A stretch of DNA of 44,577 nucleotides from Cyanobacteriota bacterium. GTDB taxonomy: Bacteria; Cyanobacteriota; Vampirovibrionia; Gastranaerophilales; UBA9971. The notes beneath the pieces were generated by a model. That model saw only the letters and a list, made by a program, of their open reading frames with translations. It did no database searches and was not told the DNA's origin. A program made the translations under genes and the position numbers. How positions within the stretch are numbered: position 1 is the first letter of the stretch; each line of letters begins with the position of its first letter. The stretch covers positions 1-44,577 of the forward strand of contig JAKLDH010000008.1 of the NCBI GenBank assembly GCA_022703625.1. The letters run 5' to 3'. Of the stretch, positions 1 through 13,201 are shown in pieces.

Positions 1-210
1 AGATTTTTTAGTAAATTCAATGGGTCGAGCGAACCGCCATTGGCGGTTCGCTCGACCAAAAACAATCTTTAGCCCCCTCTCCCAATGGGAGAGGGGGTTG
101 GGGGAGAGGGGATTTTGGACTGAATTTATAAAAATGTAGGGGACTAAGGAGGCAGGGGGAGGAAGATTTAATACTACATTGATTGCAACTTGATAAAGAC
201 TGCTGCATAA
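1..210. repeat. Dispersed palindromic intergenic repeat, copy 1
   Basis: This stretch has no credible gene. It holds a near-perfect hairpin at about 24-58 (arms GGTCGAGCGAACCGCCA and its complement), then a C-rich/G-rich hairpin at about 72-95 (CCCCCTCTCCC / GGGAGAGGGGG), and ends at about 167-193 with a segment found again almost identically at 30932-30958. Related pieces lie at 16370-16520, 30815-30960 and 44430-44475. The sequence up to 356 is AT-rich with a small GGGGCGAA/TTCGCCCC hairpin near 269-292. Confidence 0.7.
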
Positions 211-356
211 CTTATTTAAATTAAAAAATGTTTTTGAAAATCAGAAATAAATTTTATTGGAGATATAGGGGCGAACCAACGTGTTCGCCCCTATTCAATA
301 AAAATTAAAATAAAATTTCAAGCTATTTCAGCATTTTGACTAATTAGCAACTCAGA

Positions 357-1700
357 TTATTTAAGTTCTATTTCAAGATCACTATTAATTTTTACATAAA
401 CGTCCTGATCTTCTGAAATACTAATTCCACAGCCTGGAGCTACAAGTCCAAGAGCTAAACCTGTTCCACCGCCTATAATTGACCCAAGGGCAGCGCCATC
501 TCCAACTTCATCGCAAAACGCGCCGATTGTAACCCCGAGAAGCGATCCGACAACCGCTACTGAACCGGTTATCATTCCTAATCTTTTTAAATTGCATTTT
601 CCAAAGGCAGGATCAAGAAGCTCATTATTTTGAATTGTAGCTGTTAAAGGATAGGCTTTTCCAGAAGGGGTAACAAGATTTTGGAGATTAAGCGCCATTT
701 CAGCGTTTATATGAAAAGGTTTTCCTCTTTTTAAACTTACTATTTCACTGACAAATTTACTTCCAGCAGGAATAACCGTCGTTCCTTCTTCTGTTGTAAG
801 ATTTTGAGTGAACACAAGATTTACAAATTCGCCTTTTTTAGCTTTTTTACTCTCAAATCCACCTTCAAACCGTACAGGAACTACATTTTCAGCAAAAATT
901 CTGGCGTTTAGTCCGTTTATTTCAACTTGATTTACGCTTCCTGAAAAAGGAGTAGAAGGCAAATGTTCAATAAGGGCAGTATTTTTTTGAACTGTTGCCT
1001 GCTGAAGAGCAGGTCCCTGATAGCTTGTCATTACAATTTGAGGTTTTTGCAACAATTTATAAAGCAATACTGATGTTTCAGCTCTTGTCATTTGTTTATT
1101 AGGCGTTAAAAGTTCACGCGCGGGATAATTTACATATAATTCATGCTTGACGGCTTTTGTAAAAGATTTTTTTGCCCAGCTTGCAATTTTTTCATTGTCT
1201 TGAAACTGTTTTAAAGAAGAGTCCTTTGGGCATGGGTTTAATTGTTTCATTGATGAGCATGGAACCGGACAATCGTGCTCTTTTACAGTTTTTGAAACAA
1301 TTGATGTCGCTTCTGATTTTGTAATTGAATTAAAAGGTTTAAAAGTTAAATCCGGGTATCCGACAACTAATTCCAGTTTTTTAGCTCTTAAAATGTCATT
1401 ATATCCCCAAAAACTGTTAGAAATATCAGTAAAATTATTTTTTATATTTACAGAAATTTCGTCTTTATCCAATGTTTTAATGAGCATTTTAATAAACTCA
1501 GCTCGACTTACAGGCTGGTCAGGCTTAAATGTTGAATCCGGATATCCTGATATAATTCCTTTTTCGGTGAGGACATTTATTTCTTTTGTTGCCCAATAAT
1601 CATTGGGAATGTCCGTAAAATTCGCCGCCAGAGCGAATGACGCATTGAAAGAAAGAAGCAGTGTCGATAACGCAAGGGATGTTAATTTTTTAAAATTCAT
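357..1700 (-). CDS. SLH-domain envelope protein with C-terminal glycine-zipper segment
   Basis: This is a 447-residue exported protein. A signal peptide covers about residues 1-25 (hydrophobic run ending FALA). Three S-layer-homology units follow: about 27-72 (FTDIPNDYWA, GYPDSTFKPD), about 90-135 (FTDISNSFWG, GYPDLTFKP), and a degenerate third at about 165-220. SLH domains normally anchor proteins to peptidoglycan-linked polymers, so an envelope location is expected. The middle part (about 240-385) is not recognised. The C-terminus (about 385-430) is rich in small hydrophobic residues (SIIGGGTGLALGL) and could insert in a membrane. The start is supported by AGGAG just upstream (complement of 1704-1709). 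The precise function is unknown. Confidence 0.85.
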   Translation of the reverse strand: MNFKKLTSLALSTLLLSFNASFALAANFTDIPNDYWATKEINVLTEKGIISGYPDSTFKPDQPVSRAEFIKMLIKTLDKDEISVNIKNNFTDISNSFWGYNDILRAKKLELVVGYPDLTFKPFNSITKSEATSIVSKTVKEHDCPVPCSSMKQLNPCPKDSSLKQFQDNEKIASWAKKSFTKAVKHELYVNYPARELLTPNKQMTRAETSVLLYKLLQKPQIVMTSYQGPALQQATVQKNTALIEHLPSTPFSGSVNQVEINGLNARIFAENVVPVRFEGGFESKKAKKGEFVNLVFTQNLTTEEGTTVIPAGSKFVSEIVSLKRGKPFHINAEMALNLQNLVTPSGKAYPLTATIQNNELLDPAFGKCNLKRLGMITGSVAVVGSLLGVTIGAFCDEVGDGAALGSIIGGGTGLALGLVAPGCGISISEDQDVYVKINSDLEIELK

Positions 1701-2067
1701 TTTTTCTCCTCATCTCAAATAAGCTTTAAAATAGATACTCTATATAAAAAATTATTATTTTTTCTTTTAAATATTAACATATTATCCGGACTTTTCAAAC
1801 ATCCTAAATTTATTTCTAAACAGCTTGACAAATGCATAGAATTTGTGTTTTCCTTGATTACATGGAATAAATGTTATTTAAACACTTATTGTTTTTATAC
1901 AAATTTGCGTTAAAATCACCAAAATGTTTCCAAATGTTAATTAAAAAATGTAACAAAAAATTACATCATGATATAGCTTATATATATTTGGTATATATTT
2001 AATATTTCATAAATATAGCATTTTTAGGGATTAGCGCTTGTATTTCAAAATTCATTAAAACTTTGTA

Positions 2068-2096
2068 TTGAAAAACGAAAAAAAAATGTTTATTAT
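2068..2096 (+). promoter_or_regulatory. Candidate sigma-70 promoter for the 2198 gene
   Basis: TTGAAA (2068-2073) and TATTAT (2091-2096) are separated by exactly 17 bases. This predicts a start near 2103 and a leader of about 95 nt before the ATG at 2198. The rest of 1711-2197 is very AT-rich and shows no gene. Confidence 0.5.
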
Positions 2097-2197
2097 GGAA
2101 AAGTCGGGTTTTTCAAATCAAAGAATTACTAAGTTTATAGTGTATGTGTCTTACTCCTTGTTAAGTGTGTAAAGTATTTATAATAAAGGGAGATAGA

Positions 2198-2512
2198 ATG
2201 GTTAATAATCTTAGCCAGTCGATAGAATTAACTATTGACAAAAATCTTAACCTCGGTCTTACAGTTAAAAGTAATATAAAAGACCTTGTTAATTATTCAA
2301 AATACAATTGTACAAAAAAACACAGACATACCAGCTTAAATCATTATTTTGAAAATTTTGATTTCAGCGAAAATAGTCTTAACGAAGCCCAAAGCGGTTT
2401 GCGCAGTAATCAGCTTTACGATTTTCTTAAAGTTAAGAAAACCCAGTGTAAATTCAATTTAATTAGATTATTTAAGCCCGGAGAGCTTTTAAACTCAGTT
2501 ATGAGCAGTTAA
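2198..2512 (+). CDS. Small hypothetical protein
   Basis: This is a 104-residue protein with no recognised domain. An in-frame upstream ATG at 2165 exists, but the ATG at 2198 is preferred because GGGAG lies a few bases upstream (2188-2192). The N-terminal half is polar (SIELTIDKNLNLGLTVKS). The middle is basic and His-rich (KKHRHTSLNHYF) and the C-terminus is amphipathic. No signal peptide or membrane helix is seen, so it is probably cytoplasmic. It stands alone behind its own promoter and is followed by a repeat. Being a genuine gene rests on the promoter, SD site and codon-like composition. Confidence 0.55.
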   Translation: MVNNLSQSIELTIDKNLNLGLTVKSNIKDLVNYSKYNCTKKHRHTSLNHYFENFDFSENSLNEAQSGLRSNQLYDFLKVKKTQCKFNLIRLFKPGELLNSVMSS

Positions 2513-2539
2513 TGCCAAGTCGCAATTATAACTGCAATT

Positions 2540-2762
2540 TTCAAGCTGTCATTGCAAGGAGGGGCTTTGTCCCGACGCGGCAATCTAGCGCATTGTTAAA
2601 CCAATCAAAATAAGTGTCGTTAATTTGTTAAAAAGCTGATATCTATAGCCCGCGCCGCCCGAAGGGCGGCGCGGGCTGAGTAACGGTATAGCGGGCGTTT
2701 CGATGCGCAAGCGGGAGTTTTAACTCATTCATGCGGCGAAGTCGAAACGCCCGCAAATAAAA
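2540..2762. repeat. Composite intergenic repeat (family A copy)
   Basis: A short GTCATTGC-type element (2543-2590) is joined to a family A repeat. The family A part has the shared segment AAGTGTCGTTAATTTGTTAA (about 2611-2630), a GC hairpin at about 2650-2675 (GCCCGCGCCGCCC / GGGCGGCGCGGGC) and a second hairpin at about 2692-2755 whose arms begin GCGGGCGTTTCG and end CGAAACGCCCGC. A further segment (AACTCATTCATGCGGCGAAG) sits inside the second hairpin. It lies between the 3' ends of two convergent genes. Confidence 0.75.
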
Positions 2763-2765
2763 AAT

Positions 2766-3596
2766 TTAGACCCCACTTTTTTCAAGCTCTTCGGCGCAAA
2801 GCTTTCCAACTCTTGAAGACATGTAATCAAGACCGTAAAGCAAATCAGCTTCTTTTGTGGCAGGCTCAACCAACGCTCCATAGTCTTTTATGCCGTGATG
2901 AGAAGCGATAATATGAGCCAACTCGGAAAACCCTCTCTGGTTTGCCCAGCTAAATCCCCAATAAATATGAGAAATCCAGATTTTTTGCCACTCTTCGTCA
3001 ATATCAATAACGCCGGTTTCCATATCAACCATATACTCGAATATTTTGCCGAAATCATGCATAATCGCCCCAGCCAAAATCAATTCACAATTTATTGAAG
3101 CTGGAATAACTGAAAATAAAGACTTCGCAAAGTCGACGCACTCTAAAACATGTGTCATTAAACCGCCAACATAATTATGATGATGATTTTTAGCCGCAGG
3201 ACTGGTTTTAAAAAACTCGGCATTCTCTAACATCAACGCTGTTATTTCTTTTTTCAAGTTTTCGTTTTGGAAAGAATCAACAATTTTAAGTATTTTAGAA
3301 AAAGCTTCATCTCTTTCTGGCTCTGATAAGCCGATTTTCACTTCTTTAACAAGCTTAATCTGTTTTATTTTGTCATTATTGAACTTGTCATTATAATCAG
3401 AATCAATAATAGAAATAATATTGCCGACTCTTAAAGCTTTTTTAGGAATCTTTTGAAGACAATCTTCCCAAATGACGCAGTTGTGTTTTTCATCTGTCTG
3501 CGTGTCTACAAGCTGAATTTTAACCATCAAATCGCCATTTTTAGTTTCAATTTGCTGATAACTGCCTATTTTATATTCGCTATTTTGCCTTAACAC
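2766..3596 (-). CDS. yhaM: OB-fold/HD-domain 3'-5' exoribonuclease, YhaM family
   Basis: A 276-residue protein with an N-terminal OB-like nucleic-acid-binding domain (about 1-85) and an HD metal-dependent phosphohydrolase domain (about 130-270). The HD domain shows HHHNYVGGLMTHV, then AGAIMHDFGKIFEY carrying the HD pair, and later IASHHG. This two-domain order matches YhaM-type exoribonucleases, which degrade single-stranded RNA (and DNA) in the cytoplasm. The start is GTG at 3594-3596, preceded by GGAGGT four bases away. It is the last gene of a secD-secF-yhaM minus-strand operon, 15 bp after secF. The family match is good; the exact substrate is inferred. Confidence 0.8.
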   Translation of the reverse strand: MLRQNSEYKIGSYQQIETKNGDLMVKIQLVDTQTDEKHNCVIWEDCLQKIPKKALRVGNIISIIDSDYNDKFNNDKIKQIKLVKEVKIGLSEPERDEAFSKILKIVDSFQNENLKKEITALMLENAEFFKTSPAAKNHHHNYVGGLMTHVLECVDFAKSLFSVIPASINCELILAGAIMHDFGKIFEYMVDMETGVIDIDEEWQKIWISHIYWGFSWANQRGFSELAHIIASHHGIKDYGALVEPATKEADLLYGLDYMSSRVGKLCAEELEKSGV

Positions 3597-3611
3597 TCTT
3601 ACCTCCAGTTT

Positions 3612-4703
3612 TTATGCGACTCTATGCCCCGTCTTTTCTCTCCACCAGGCTAAAAGAACGCTGGCATTAAATATACTTGAATAGGTTCCGGCAATAATAC
3701 CGAGTATCATCGCCAGCACAAAGTCTTTTGTAGTTACTCCACCAAAAAAATAAAGTGCTCCAAGGGTTAACAATGTTGTTACTGATGTATTTATACTTCT
3801 GGCAAGAGTTTGATTGACGCTTATATTCACTATTTCATTGAATGACTTGTTTTTAGCATGAAATTTGATGTTTTCTCTAATTCTATCATATACAACAATG
3901 GTATCATGAACGCTAAAGCCAATTACAGTAAGGATTGCAGTAATAAACAAACTGTCTATTTCAGTACCAAAAAGCAATCCAAACAATGAAAAAGCTCCGC
4001 AAACAAAGATAGCATCATGAAATAACGCAACAAGAGCAAATAAAGCAAAGTCCATGTTGAATCTAACAGTTAAATATCCGGTTATCCCAATAAAAGCAAG
4101 CAATATAGCGATTAAAGCGTTTTTAAACAATTCATTTCCAAGCGTAGGACCGATGGCATTAACCTGTAAAGGAGTAAATTCCCCAAATTCCTGTCTTAAA
4201 GAAGCGTTAACTTTTGCAACATCGCTATTTTCAGACTCGCTTTCCAAAAATGCAGTTCTTATTGAAACAATAGTATTTATTTGTTTTTCATCTTCCGCGC
4301 CGTTTTTGTTAAGTTTCGTTACGGTTTTATTATTAGTTGTCTGATTTTCAGACGTTATTCTCTGGTTTTTGTCTGATTCCTGCTTGGAATTTCCATGCAT
4401 ATTCTCACTTTTTTCTACCTGAATTATCGCATTTTCAATGCCAATTGATTTTAATTGCTCTCTAATTTTATTGATATCAGATTTTTGCAAATCTCCTTTA
4501 AATCCATACTGAAGCATTGTTCCGCCTGTAAAATCAATCCCAAGCCTTAACGGGGAATGGTTTTGATAAGTAATTACAGAGTATATCATAACAAGAATTG
4601 AGGGTATAACCAGCAATAAAGAGAATGTTATGAACGCCCATCTATATTTTATCACGTCTATATAGCTTTTCGTCGTATATTTATCTGTTAATTTATTAGA
4701 CAT
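3612..4703 (-). CDS. secF: Protein translocase subunit SecF
   Basis: SecF works with SecD in the cytoplasmic membrane to drive Sec-dependent export with the proton gradient. The 363-residue protein has TM1 at about 22-45, the family motif GIDFTGG at 55-61, a periplasmic domain, then five more membrane helices from about 195 (IGPTLGNELFKNALIA, FSVHDTIVVYDRIREN). The family is usually about 300 residues. The excess is a polar Asn/Lys/Gln-rich insertion at about residues 98-143 in the periplasmic domain, between two conserved strands. The gene begins 30 bp after secD and is followed by the YhaM-like gene. AGGAG precedes the ATG. Confidence 0.95.
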   Translation of the reverse strand: MSNKLTDKYTTKSYIDVIKYRWAFITFSLLLVIPSILVMIYSVITYQNHSPLRLGIDFTGGTMLQYGFKGDLQKSDINKIREQLKSIGIENAIIQVEKSENMHGNSKQESDKNQRITSENQTTNNKTVTKLNKNGAEDEKQINTIVSIRTAFLESESENSDVAKVNASLRQEFGEFTPLQVNAIGPTLGNELFKNALIAILLAFIGITGYLTVRFNMDFALFALVALFHDAIFVCGAFSLFGLLFGTEIDSLFITAILTVIGFSVHDTIVVYDRIRENIKFHAKNKSFNEIVNISVNQTLARSINTSVTTLLTLGALYFFGGVTTKDFVLAMILGIIAGTYSSIFNASVLLAWWREKTGHRVA

Positions 4704-4733
4704 CTCGAATTTCTCCTTTTTATGACCGAACCA

Positions 4734-6044
4734 TTAGTCTATAACGCCAAGTTTAGCTTTTCTTGGATTTGTTTCGTCAAACTTATAGGCTTTTCCGATT
4801 TCTTCCGGCTTAAGTCCAAACCAGGCAGGGTTTAAGGTGTCGCTGTAGCCGAAAAATAGCCTCATAAAGTTTCTTGTAACCGTTATAGCGGTAAACATGC
4901 TGACAAGCACCCCGATTGCAAGAGTAAGAGCAAATCCTTTAACAATGCTTGTTCCAAGCAAATACAGGATAACACAGGTAATGATAGTAGTCATATTGCT
5001 ATCAAAAATACTTGTAAAAGCCCTATCAAAGCCTGCATTAATTGCCGTAAACATTGTTCTTCCTATCCTGAGTTCTTCTTTAGTCCTTTCAAAGATAAGA
5101 ATATTAGCGTCTACAGCCATTCCCATGCTTAAAATAAATCCTGCAATCCCTGCCAGAGTAAGAGTTACAGGAATAATCTTAAAGATTGCAAAAACAAACA
5201 ATCCGTAAAACACAAGCGCAATATTAGCAATAAGCCCTGGCAGTCTGTAATAAGCTAACATAAAAACTATAACAAGCCCCAGCCCAAGCAATCCTGCAAT
5301 TTTACTCTTTTCAATTGAGTCCAAACCAAGCGTTGGACCTATTGAATTCTCCTCAATTATCTTGGCAGGCACAGGAAGAGCCCCTGCATTAAGCAAATTA
5401 ACCATGTCTTTAACTTCCTGAAGAGTTCCGACGCCTTCTATCACGCCGGACCCGCCTGTTATAGGACTTCTTACAATAGGACTGGAAACGAGTTCGCCGT
5501 CAAAAAAGATTCCTAAGGGCTTATCTAACAGTTCTGTAGTTACCTTGGCAAATTTTTTAGAGCCTTGATCATTTAATTCAAAGGTTACGAGCCAATTTCC
5601 ACCTGTACCACTGCCCACATAAGCTCTTTTAAGGTCTTTACCAGAAACTCCTGTGCTTACCCAGAGCATTTCGCCTTTTTTAAAACCTTCTTTTTCTTTT
5701 TTGAACTCAAGATTTGCGGTTTTTCCCAAAAATTCCTTAGCTTTTTGAGGGTCGTTTATGTTTGGAATTTCTATAAGCAGCCTGTCTTTCCCTATTGTTT
5801 GAACAACGGTTTCAGCCACGCCCATAGAATTGACCCTATTTTCTATTGAATATTGAAGACTACTCATTACCTCCTGAGTAATTTCCGGCACTTCCGGCGT
5901 TGTTTGTGCTTCCAGAACCAACCGAGATCCGCCTATAAGATCAAGTCCAAGCTTTGTAGGCTTCATAATTATGGCAAGCGAGCTTGCAGCAAGAAGAGCA
6001 AGGATAAACAAAAACAACATATTTTCTTTTTTCATAAGGAACAT
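4734..6044 (-). CDS. secD: Protein translocase subunit SecD
   Basis: A 436-residue SecD, the partner of SecF in the Sec export motor. TM1 is at about 8-27, followed by LGLDLIGGSRLVLE (about 32-45), a periplasmic P1 domain, and the conserved GPTLGLDSIEKSKIAG entry to the C-terminal five-helix bundle, including the MAVDANILIFERTKEELR loop. It is shorter than the E. coli protein, as in many bacteria. There are two possible starts, ATG at 6044 and ATG at 6035. GGGGAG lies only two bases from the first and about eleven from the second, so the start is ambiguous. It is first in the secD-secF-yhaM operon. Confidence 0.95.
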   Translation of the reverse strand: MFLMKKENMLFLFILALLAASSLAIIMKPTKLGLDLIGGSRLVLEAQTTPEVPEITQEVMSSLQYSIENRVNSMGVAETVVQTIGKDRLLIEIPNINDPQKAKEFLGKTANLEFKKEKEGFKKGEMLWVSTGVSGKDLKRAYVGSGTGGNWLVTFELNDQGSKKFAKVTTELLDKPLGIFFDGELVSSPIVRSPITGGSGVIEGVGTLQEVKDMVNLLNAGALPVPAKIIEENSIGPTLGLDSIEKSKIAGLLGLGLVIVFMLAYYRLPGLIANIALVFYGLFVFAIFKIIPVTLTLAGIAGFILSMGMAVDANILIFERTKEELRIGRTMFTAINAGFDRAFTSIFDSNMTTIITCVILYLLGTSIVKGFALTLAIGVLVSMFTAITVTRNFMRLFFGYSDTLNPAWFGLKPEEIGKAYKFDETNPRKAKLGVID

Positions 6045-6345
6045 ATCTCCCCGTTTTTAACATTTAATATAAATAATAACCTAAAAATACAATTTAGAAT
6101 TACAAAAGAATAATATAAAAGAATAATTTTTTATAATTAACATTCCGATTAATCTCAAATTATTCAACTTGTAACTACTACTCTTAGTGGCAATTAAGCT
6201 TCCATGAATAGTCATATTATGAGTAGTACTGGAAAAAACACAGCATTACTCATAAAATTTATACTTATCACTTAATTTTCACAAATTAACTACTCCTGAA
6301 AATCTAATCAAAATATTACCAAATATAAAGTTTTAAATAAAACCG

Positions 6346-6374
6346 TCGACAAATTATTCACATAAGTATATAAT
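6346..6374 (+). promoter_or_regulatory. Sigma-70 promoter of the 6429 gene
   Basis: TCGACA (6346-6351), a 17-base spacer and a perfect TATAAT (6369-6374) predict transcription starting near 6381. The -10 box abuts a perfect palindrome listed separately. The remainder of 6045-6345 shows no gene; it has the heptamer ACTACTC and its complement at 6177-6183 and 6221-6227. Confidence 0.65.
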
Positions 6375-6397
6375 TAGTATATAAGATTATATACTAA
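6374..6397 (+). promoter_or_regulatory. Candidate operator: perfect 11-bp inverted repeat over the start site
   Basis: TTAGTATATAA (6374-6384), a 2-base spacer, and TTATATACTAA (6387-6397) form a perfect inverted repeat. It overlaps the last base of the -10 box and the predicted transcription start, which is a typical place for a dimeric repressor. The cognate regulator is not identifiable here. Confidence 0.5.
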
Positions 6398-6428
6398 ACA
6401 AGCAAGTGAATCATTAGAGGTAATAATC

Positions 6429-6821
6429 ATGGCATTAAGCTATTTTATGCGATATTCCACAAAATTCATCCCTGATTTAAAGTCAAGAAACAATCCTATT
6501 GACGTTTGGAAAGATTTTTTAACGTATTCTTCTAACCTAAACGGGAACTGGCTTTATTCAAAGCAGATTTTTTACAGTTATATATTACCAACAGCAGAAA
6601 AAAATCCTGTTCAATTTGCCAAATGGATTAAAAAAATGGTTAAAAAGTCAGGAATAAAAATAAAATCCAAATCAGAATTTATTGAAGCTATAAAATATTT
6701 AAGCGGCATAAAAGGCAAAAATGAAAGACAAGATATAAAAAAAGCGTTATATTCTCTTTTAAATTCAGGTCTTGAAGAACCAACTTATGCGCTAAATGCT
6801 TTAACCAAACATTGCGCATAA
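6429..6821 (+). CDS. Hypothetical protein, possibly repressor-controlled
   Basis: A 130-residue, Lys-rich protein with no recognised domain. It is probably soluble and mostly helical, with no signal peptide or obvious membrane segment. The most characteristic parts are WKDFLTYSSNLNGNW (about 26-40) and a basic KWIKKMVKKSGIKIKSK stretch (about 61-77). AGAGGT precedes the ATG. It stands alone between secD (divergent) and the rRNA operon (convergent). The strong promoter with a palindrome over the start site suggests tight conditional control. Confidence 0.7.
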   Translation: MALSYFMRYSTKFIPDLKSRNNPIDVWKDFLTYSSNLNGNWLYSKQIFYSYILPTAEKNPVQFAKWIKKMVKKSGIKIKSKSEFIEAIKYLSGIKGKNERQDIKKALYSLLNSGLEEPTYALNALTKHCA

Positions 6822-6841
6822 ATTCTTGGTATAATTTAAAC

Positions 6842-6879
6842 AAAAAAAGAGATGAATTATTTTAATTCATCTCTTTTTA
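6842..6879. terminator. Bidirectional rho-independent terminator
   Basis: The hairpin AAAGAGATGAATT / AATTCATCTCTTT is flanked by A-rich sequence on the left and TTTTTA on the right, so it ends with a U-run when read from either side. It lies between the 3' end of the 6429 gene (plus) and the 3' end of the rRNA operon (minus) and can serve both. Confidence 0.8.
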
Positions 6880-6886
6880 AAATTGT

Positions 6887-7002
6887 ACCTGGCAGCTAGC
6901 TATCTTCCCGGGCAGTCTCCCACCGAGTATTGTCGCCGCAAGCAGTCTTTACGTCCGTGTTCGGGATGGGAACGGGTGTTTTCCTGCCGCTTGACCACCA
7001 GG
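6887..7002 (-). rRNA. rrf: 5S ribosomal RNA
   Basis: Read on the minus strand, the gene starts CCTGGTGGTCAAGCGGCAGG and ends GCTGCCAGGT, so the two ends pair. The internal CCCGTTCCCATCCCGAACAC block is the classic 5S signature. It lies about 100 bp after 23S and just before the terminator. Confidence 0.95.
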
Positions 7003-7029
7003 ATTTAAACTTTTTAAGGTTTATACCCT

Positions 7030-7050
7030 GATAATTACATAATAAGTAAG
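7030..7050 (-). other. 23S precursor processing stem, 3' arm
   Basis: The 21 bases at 7030-7050 are the reverse complement, with two mismatches, of 10178-10198 in the 16S-23S spacer. In the transcript the two arms flank 23S and would pair into the long stem cut by RNase III. Confidence 0.7.
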
Positions 7051-7099
7051 GCGAAGCGTAATTTTTAAAAAATTATCGCTTGCTATAATAAACGCCAAT

Positions 7100-10108
<3,009 letters not shown>

Positions 10109-10177
10109 ATGCGAATTTTGTTAAAACTCGCTAAAACATTGGTATTTACTACACAAACCTATATGTTTGTTTCTTTA

Positions 10178-10198
10178 CTTACTTATTATGCAATTGTC
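10178..10198 (-). other. 23S precursor processing stem, 5' arm
   Basis: This is the partner of 7030-7050 (CTTACTTATTATG core). It sits about 70 bp upstream of the 23S 5' end in the spacer. Confidence 0.7.
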
Positions 10199-10265
10199 AA
10201 GGTACAAATATAAAGCGTAACATTATTTTTTTATTTACGCCTCATACATTTCAAGGCTTTGAAAC

Positions 10266-10294
10266 CCTGAAAACTGAATAATCTGAAAAACGAA
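10266..10294 (-). other. 16S precursor processing stem, 3' arm (in the 16S-23S spacer)
   Basis: The plus-strand sequence here (CTGAAAACTGAATAATCTGA core) is complementary to the leader segment at about 12037-12064. In the transcript the two segments would pair across 16S. No tRNA gene was seen in the spacer between 10109 and 10444, which differs from many rRNA operons that carry tRNA-Ile/tRNA-Ala. Confidence 0.7.
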
Positions 10295-10444
10295 GTTCAT
10301 GTCAATTTGATCTCCACTTATAGGTACAACAACCAAGATTTAAAACCTATAAGCTTCACAGATACCGACCTGGGATACAGTAGGTGAATCGAGAATGATA
10401 TTCGTGAATAAATCCACATCAAACTCGCTACTGCTATCTCCCTA

Positions 10445-11956
<1,512 letters not shown>

Positions 11957-12036
11957 TAAACCTATATATAATCTGTTGATTACATTTTTTTAAGAGGTTA
12001 CTGTTCCTGGCTGTTTGTTTTTAAATTGACAGAACA

Positions 12037-12064
12037 TTCGTTTTTCAGTTATTCAGTTTTCAAG
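12037..12064 (-). other. 16S precursor processing stem, 5' arm (rRNA leader)
   Basis: The segment (plus strand TCGTTTTTCAGTTATTCAG core) pairs with 10266-10294 across the 16S gene. The leader between the promoter and 16S also holds an imperfect hairpin around 12080-12112 (ATTACCT / GAGGTAAT). Confidence 0.7.
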
Positions 12065-12114
12065 GTTCGGACATGTTTAATTACCTTAATTGCTTACGCT
12101 TTGAGGTAATTTGT

Positions 12115-12143
12115 ATGTTATCACCACAATTTTTTACAGTCAA
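12115..12143 (-). promoter_or_regulatory. rRNA operon promoter
   Basis: On the minus strand TTGACT (complement of 12138-12143), a 17-base spacer, and TAACAT (complement of 12115-12120) are present, preceded by an A/T-rich stretch like an UP element. The predicted start is near 12108, giving a leader of about 150 nt before 16S. The sequence between 12150 and 12450 is AT-rich and shows no gene. Confidence 0.6.
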
Positions 12144-12498
12144 GTTATTTTTTATATTCAACTAAAAAAGTTCTGTTAGTGATTTAACTCCCGAAATTCA
12201 TTTTCCAGTTCCCTGAAAAACTAATTTTCGAGAGTATATTTAATTTATCTCAAACTAATTTTGTTTTCAACTGTTTTTTTAAAAAAAAATAATTATTTTT
12301 TTTCAAGCTACCAAGATCACCTATTTAAAAGGGTTAAGCCAAAAGGCTAATTTCAAAATTTAAAACTAATTTTTTGACTTCTTATATAATGACATGCTTT
12401 TTTCAATTTTGTTCCCGAATTTTTTGAATTTTTCATGCCATTCAATTAAATGCAAAAATACGATATACTTAATAAAATAAACATAAAAAGGGGGATAA

Positions 12499-13190
12499 AT
12501 GAATCTAAAGATTATAAAAACAAATAGGGGGGGGGTAAGTCCTTAAAGGGTTTCACTCTTGCGGAAGTTCTTGTGGTCATTTTTTTAATAGGCGTTATCG
12601 CAGGAGAAACAATCCCTGTTCTTCTTACAACTTATCAGGAAAAAGAACTTTTAACCAGATGGAAAAAAACATTTAGCGTTATTAGCCAGATTACTGTTTC
12701 TCTTAACGATAATGGGAATAATTCTTCTATAAATTGGGGGCTGGTTCCTCCTTTAACATTTAAAAATTATTATAAACAAAATCTCAATGTTCTTGGAGAT
12801 GCTTTAGCTCCTGCTTTTTTTGCGCCTACTTTTCATCCTTATAAAAATACGTCTGTATCATTTGGAATTACAGATACTTACGCATTAATATTAGCTGACG
12901 GCGTTACTCTTTATTTTAACTCAATGTTAAGCAACTGCGGTTTTCCAAGTGGAACCCTTGCCAATATGTGCGGATATATAATAGTGGATGTAAATGGAAA
13001 AAATGGACCAAATATGATCGGCAAAGACTTTTTCCAAATTATAATCGCCAAACCAAATGGTTATTATATCGCTGTTCCCGCTGGCGGTAACGGAAGCGCT
13101 GGAACATGCGTAGCTGGTTCAAACAGTGTGGATAGCCTCGGTTGCTCTGCTAAAGCTCTCCTCGCCAAAACCCCGGCGGACATGCCGTAA
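12499..13190 (+). pseudogene. Type IV pilin-like gene, unit 1, frameshifted in a poly-G tract (possibly phase OFF)
   Basis: From the ATG at 12499 (GGGGG upstream) the frame matches the intact neighbour at 13633 but hits a stop after 15 codons, because the G tract here has 9 G instead of 10. One base of slippage restores the prepilin: leader, KGFTLAEVLVVI cleavage site (G|F with Glu at +5), the hydrophobic helix, and a C-terminal domain with CGYIIVDVNG, PNMIGKDFF and the tail LLAKTPADMP. A GTG at 12573 could restart translation, but only inside the helix, without the signal. It is either phase-variable, a pseudogene, or a homopolymer sequencing error. Confidence 0.8.
12528..12536 (+). repeat. 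Homopolymer G9 tract in pilin gene 1
   Basis: Nine G residues follow AAATA within codons 10-13. The paralogue at 13633 has ten at the same place, so this tract sets the reading frame of the whole mature protein. Confidence 0.9.
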
Positions 13191-13201
13191 AAGAACCTTT
13201 G

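Noticed and set aside
17-208. A 63-codon minus-strand frame
   Set aside because: It runs through palindromic repeat DNA and has proline-rich repeat-derived content.
10109-10444. tRNA genes in the 16S-23S spacer
   Set aside because: No TTCGA-type T-loop, cloverleaf arms or CCA end could be found; the sequence is accounted for by processing stems.
12573-13190. A 205-codon gene starting at GTG 12573
   Set aside because: The start lies inside the conserved pilin helix and would lack the prepilin leader; the gene really begins at 12499 and is frameshifted.
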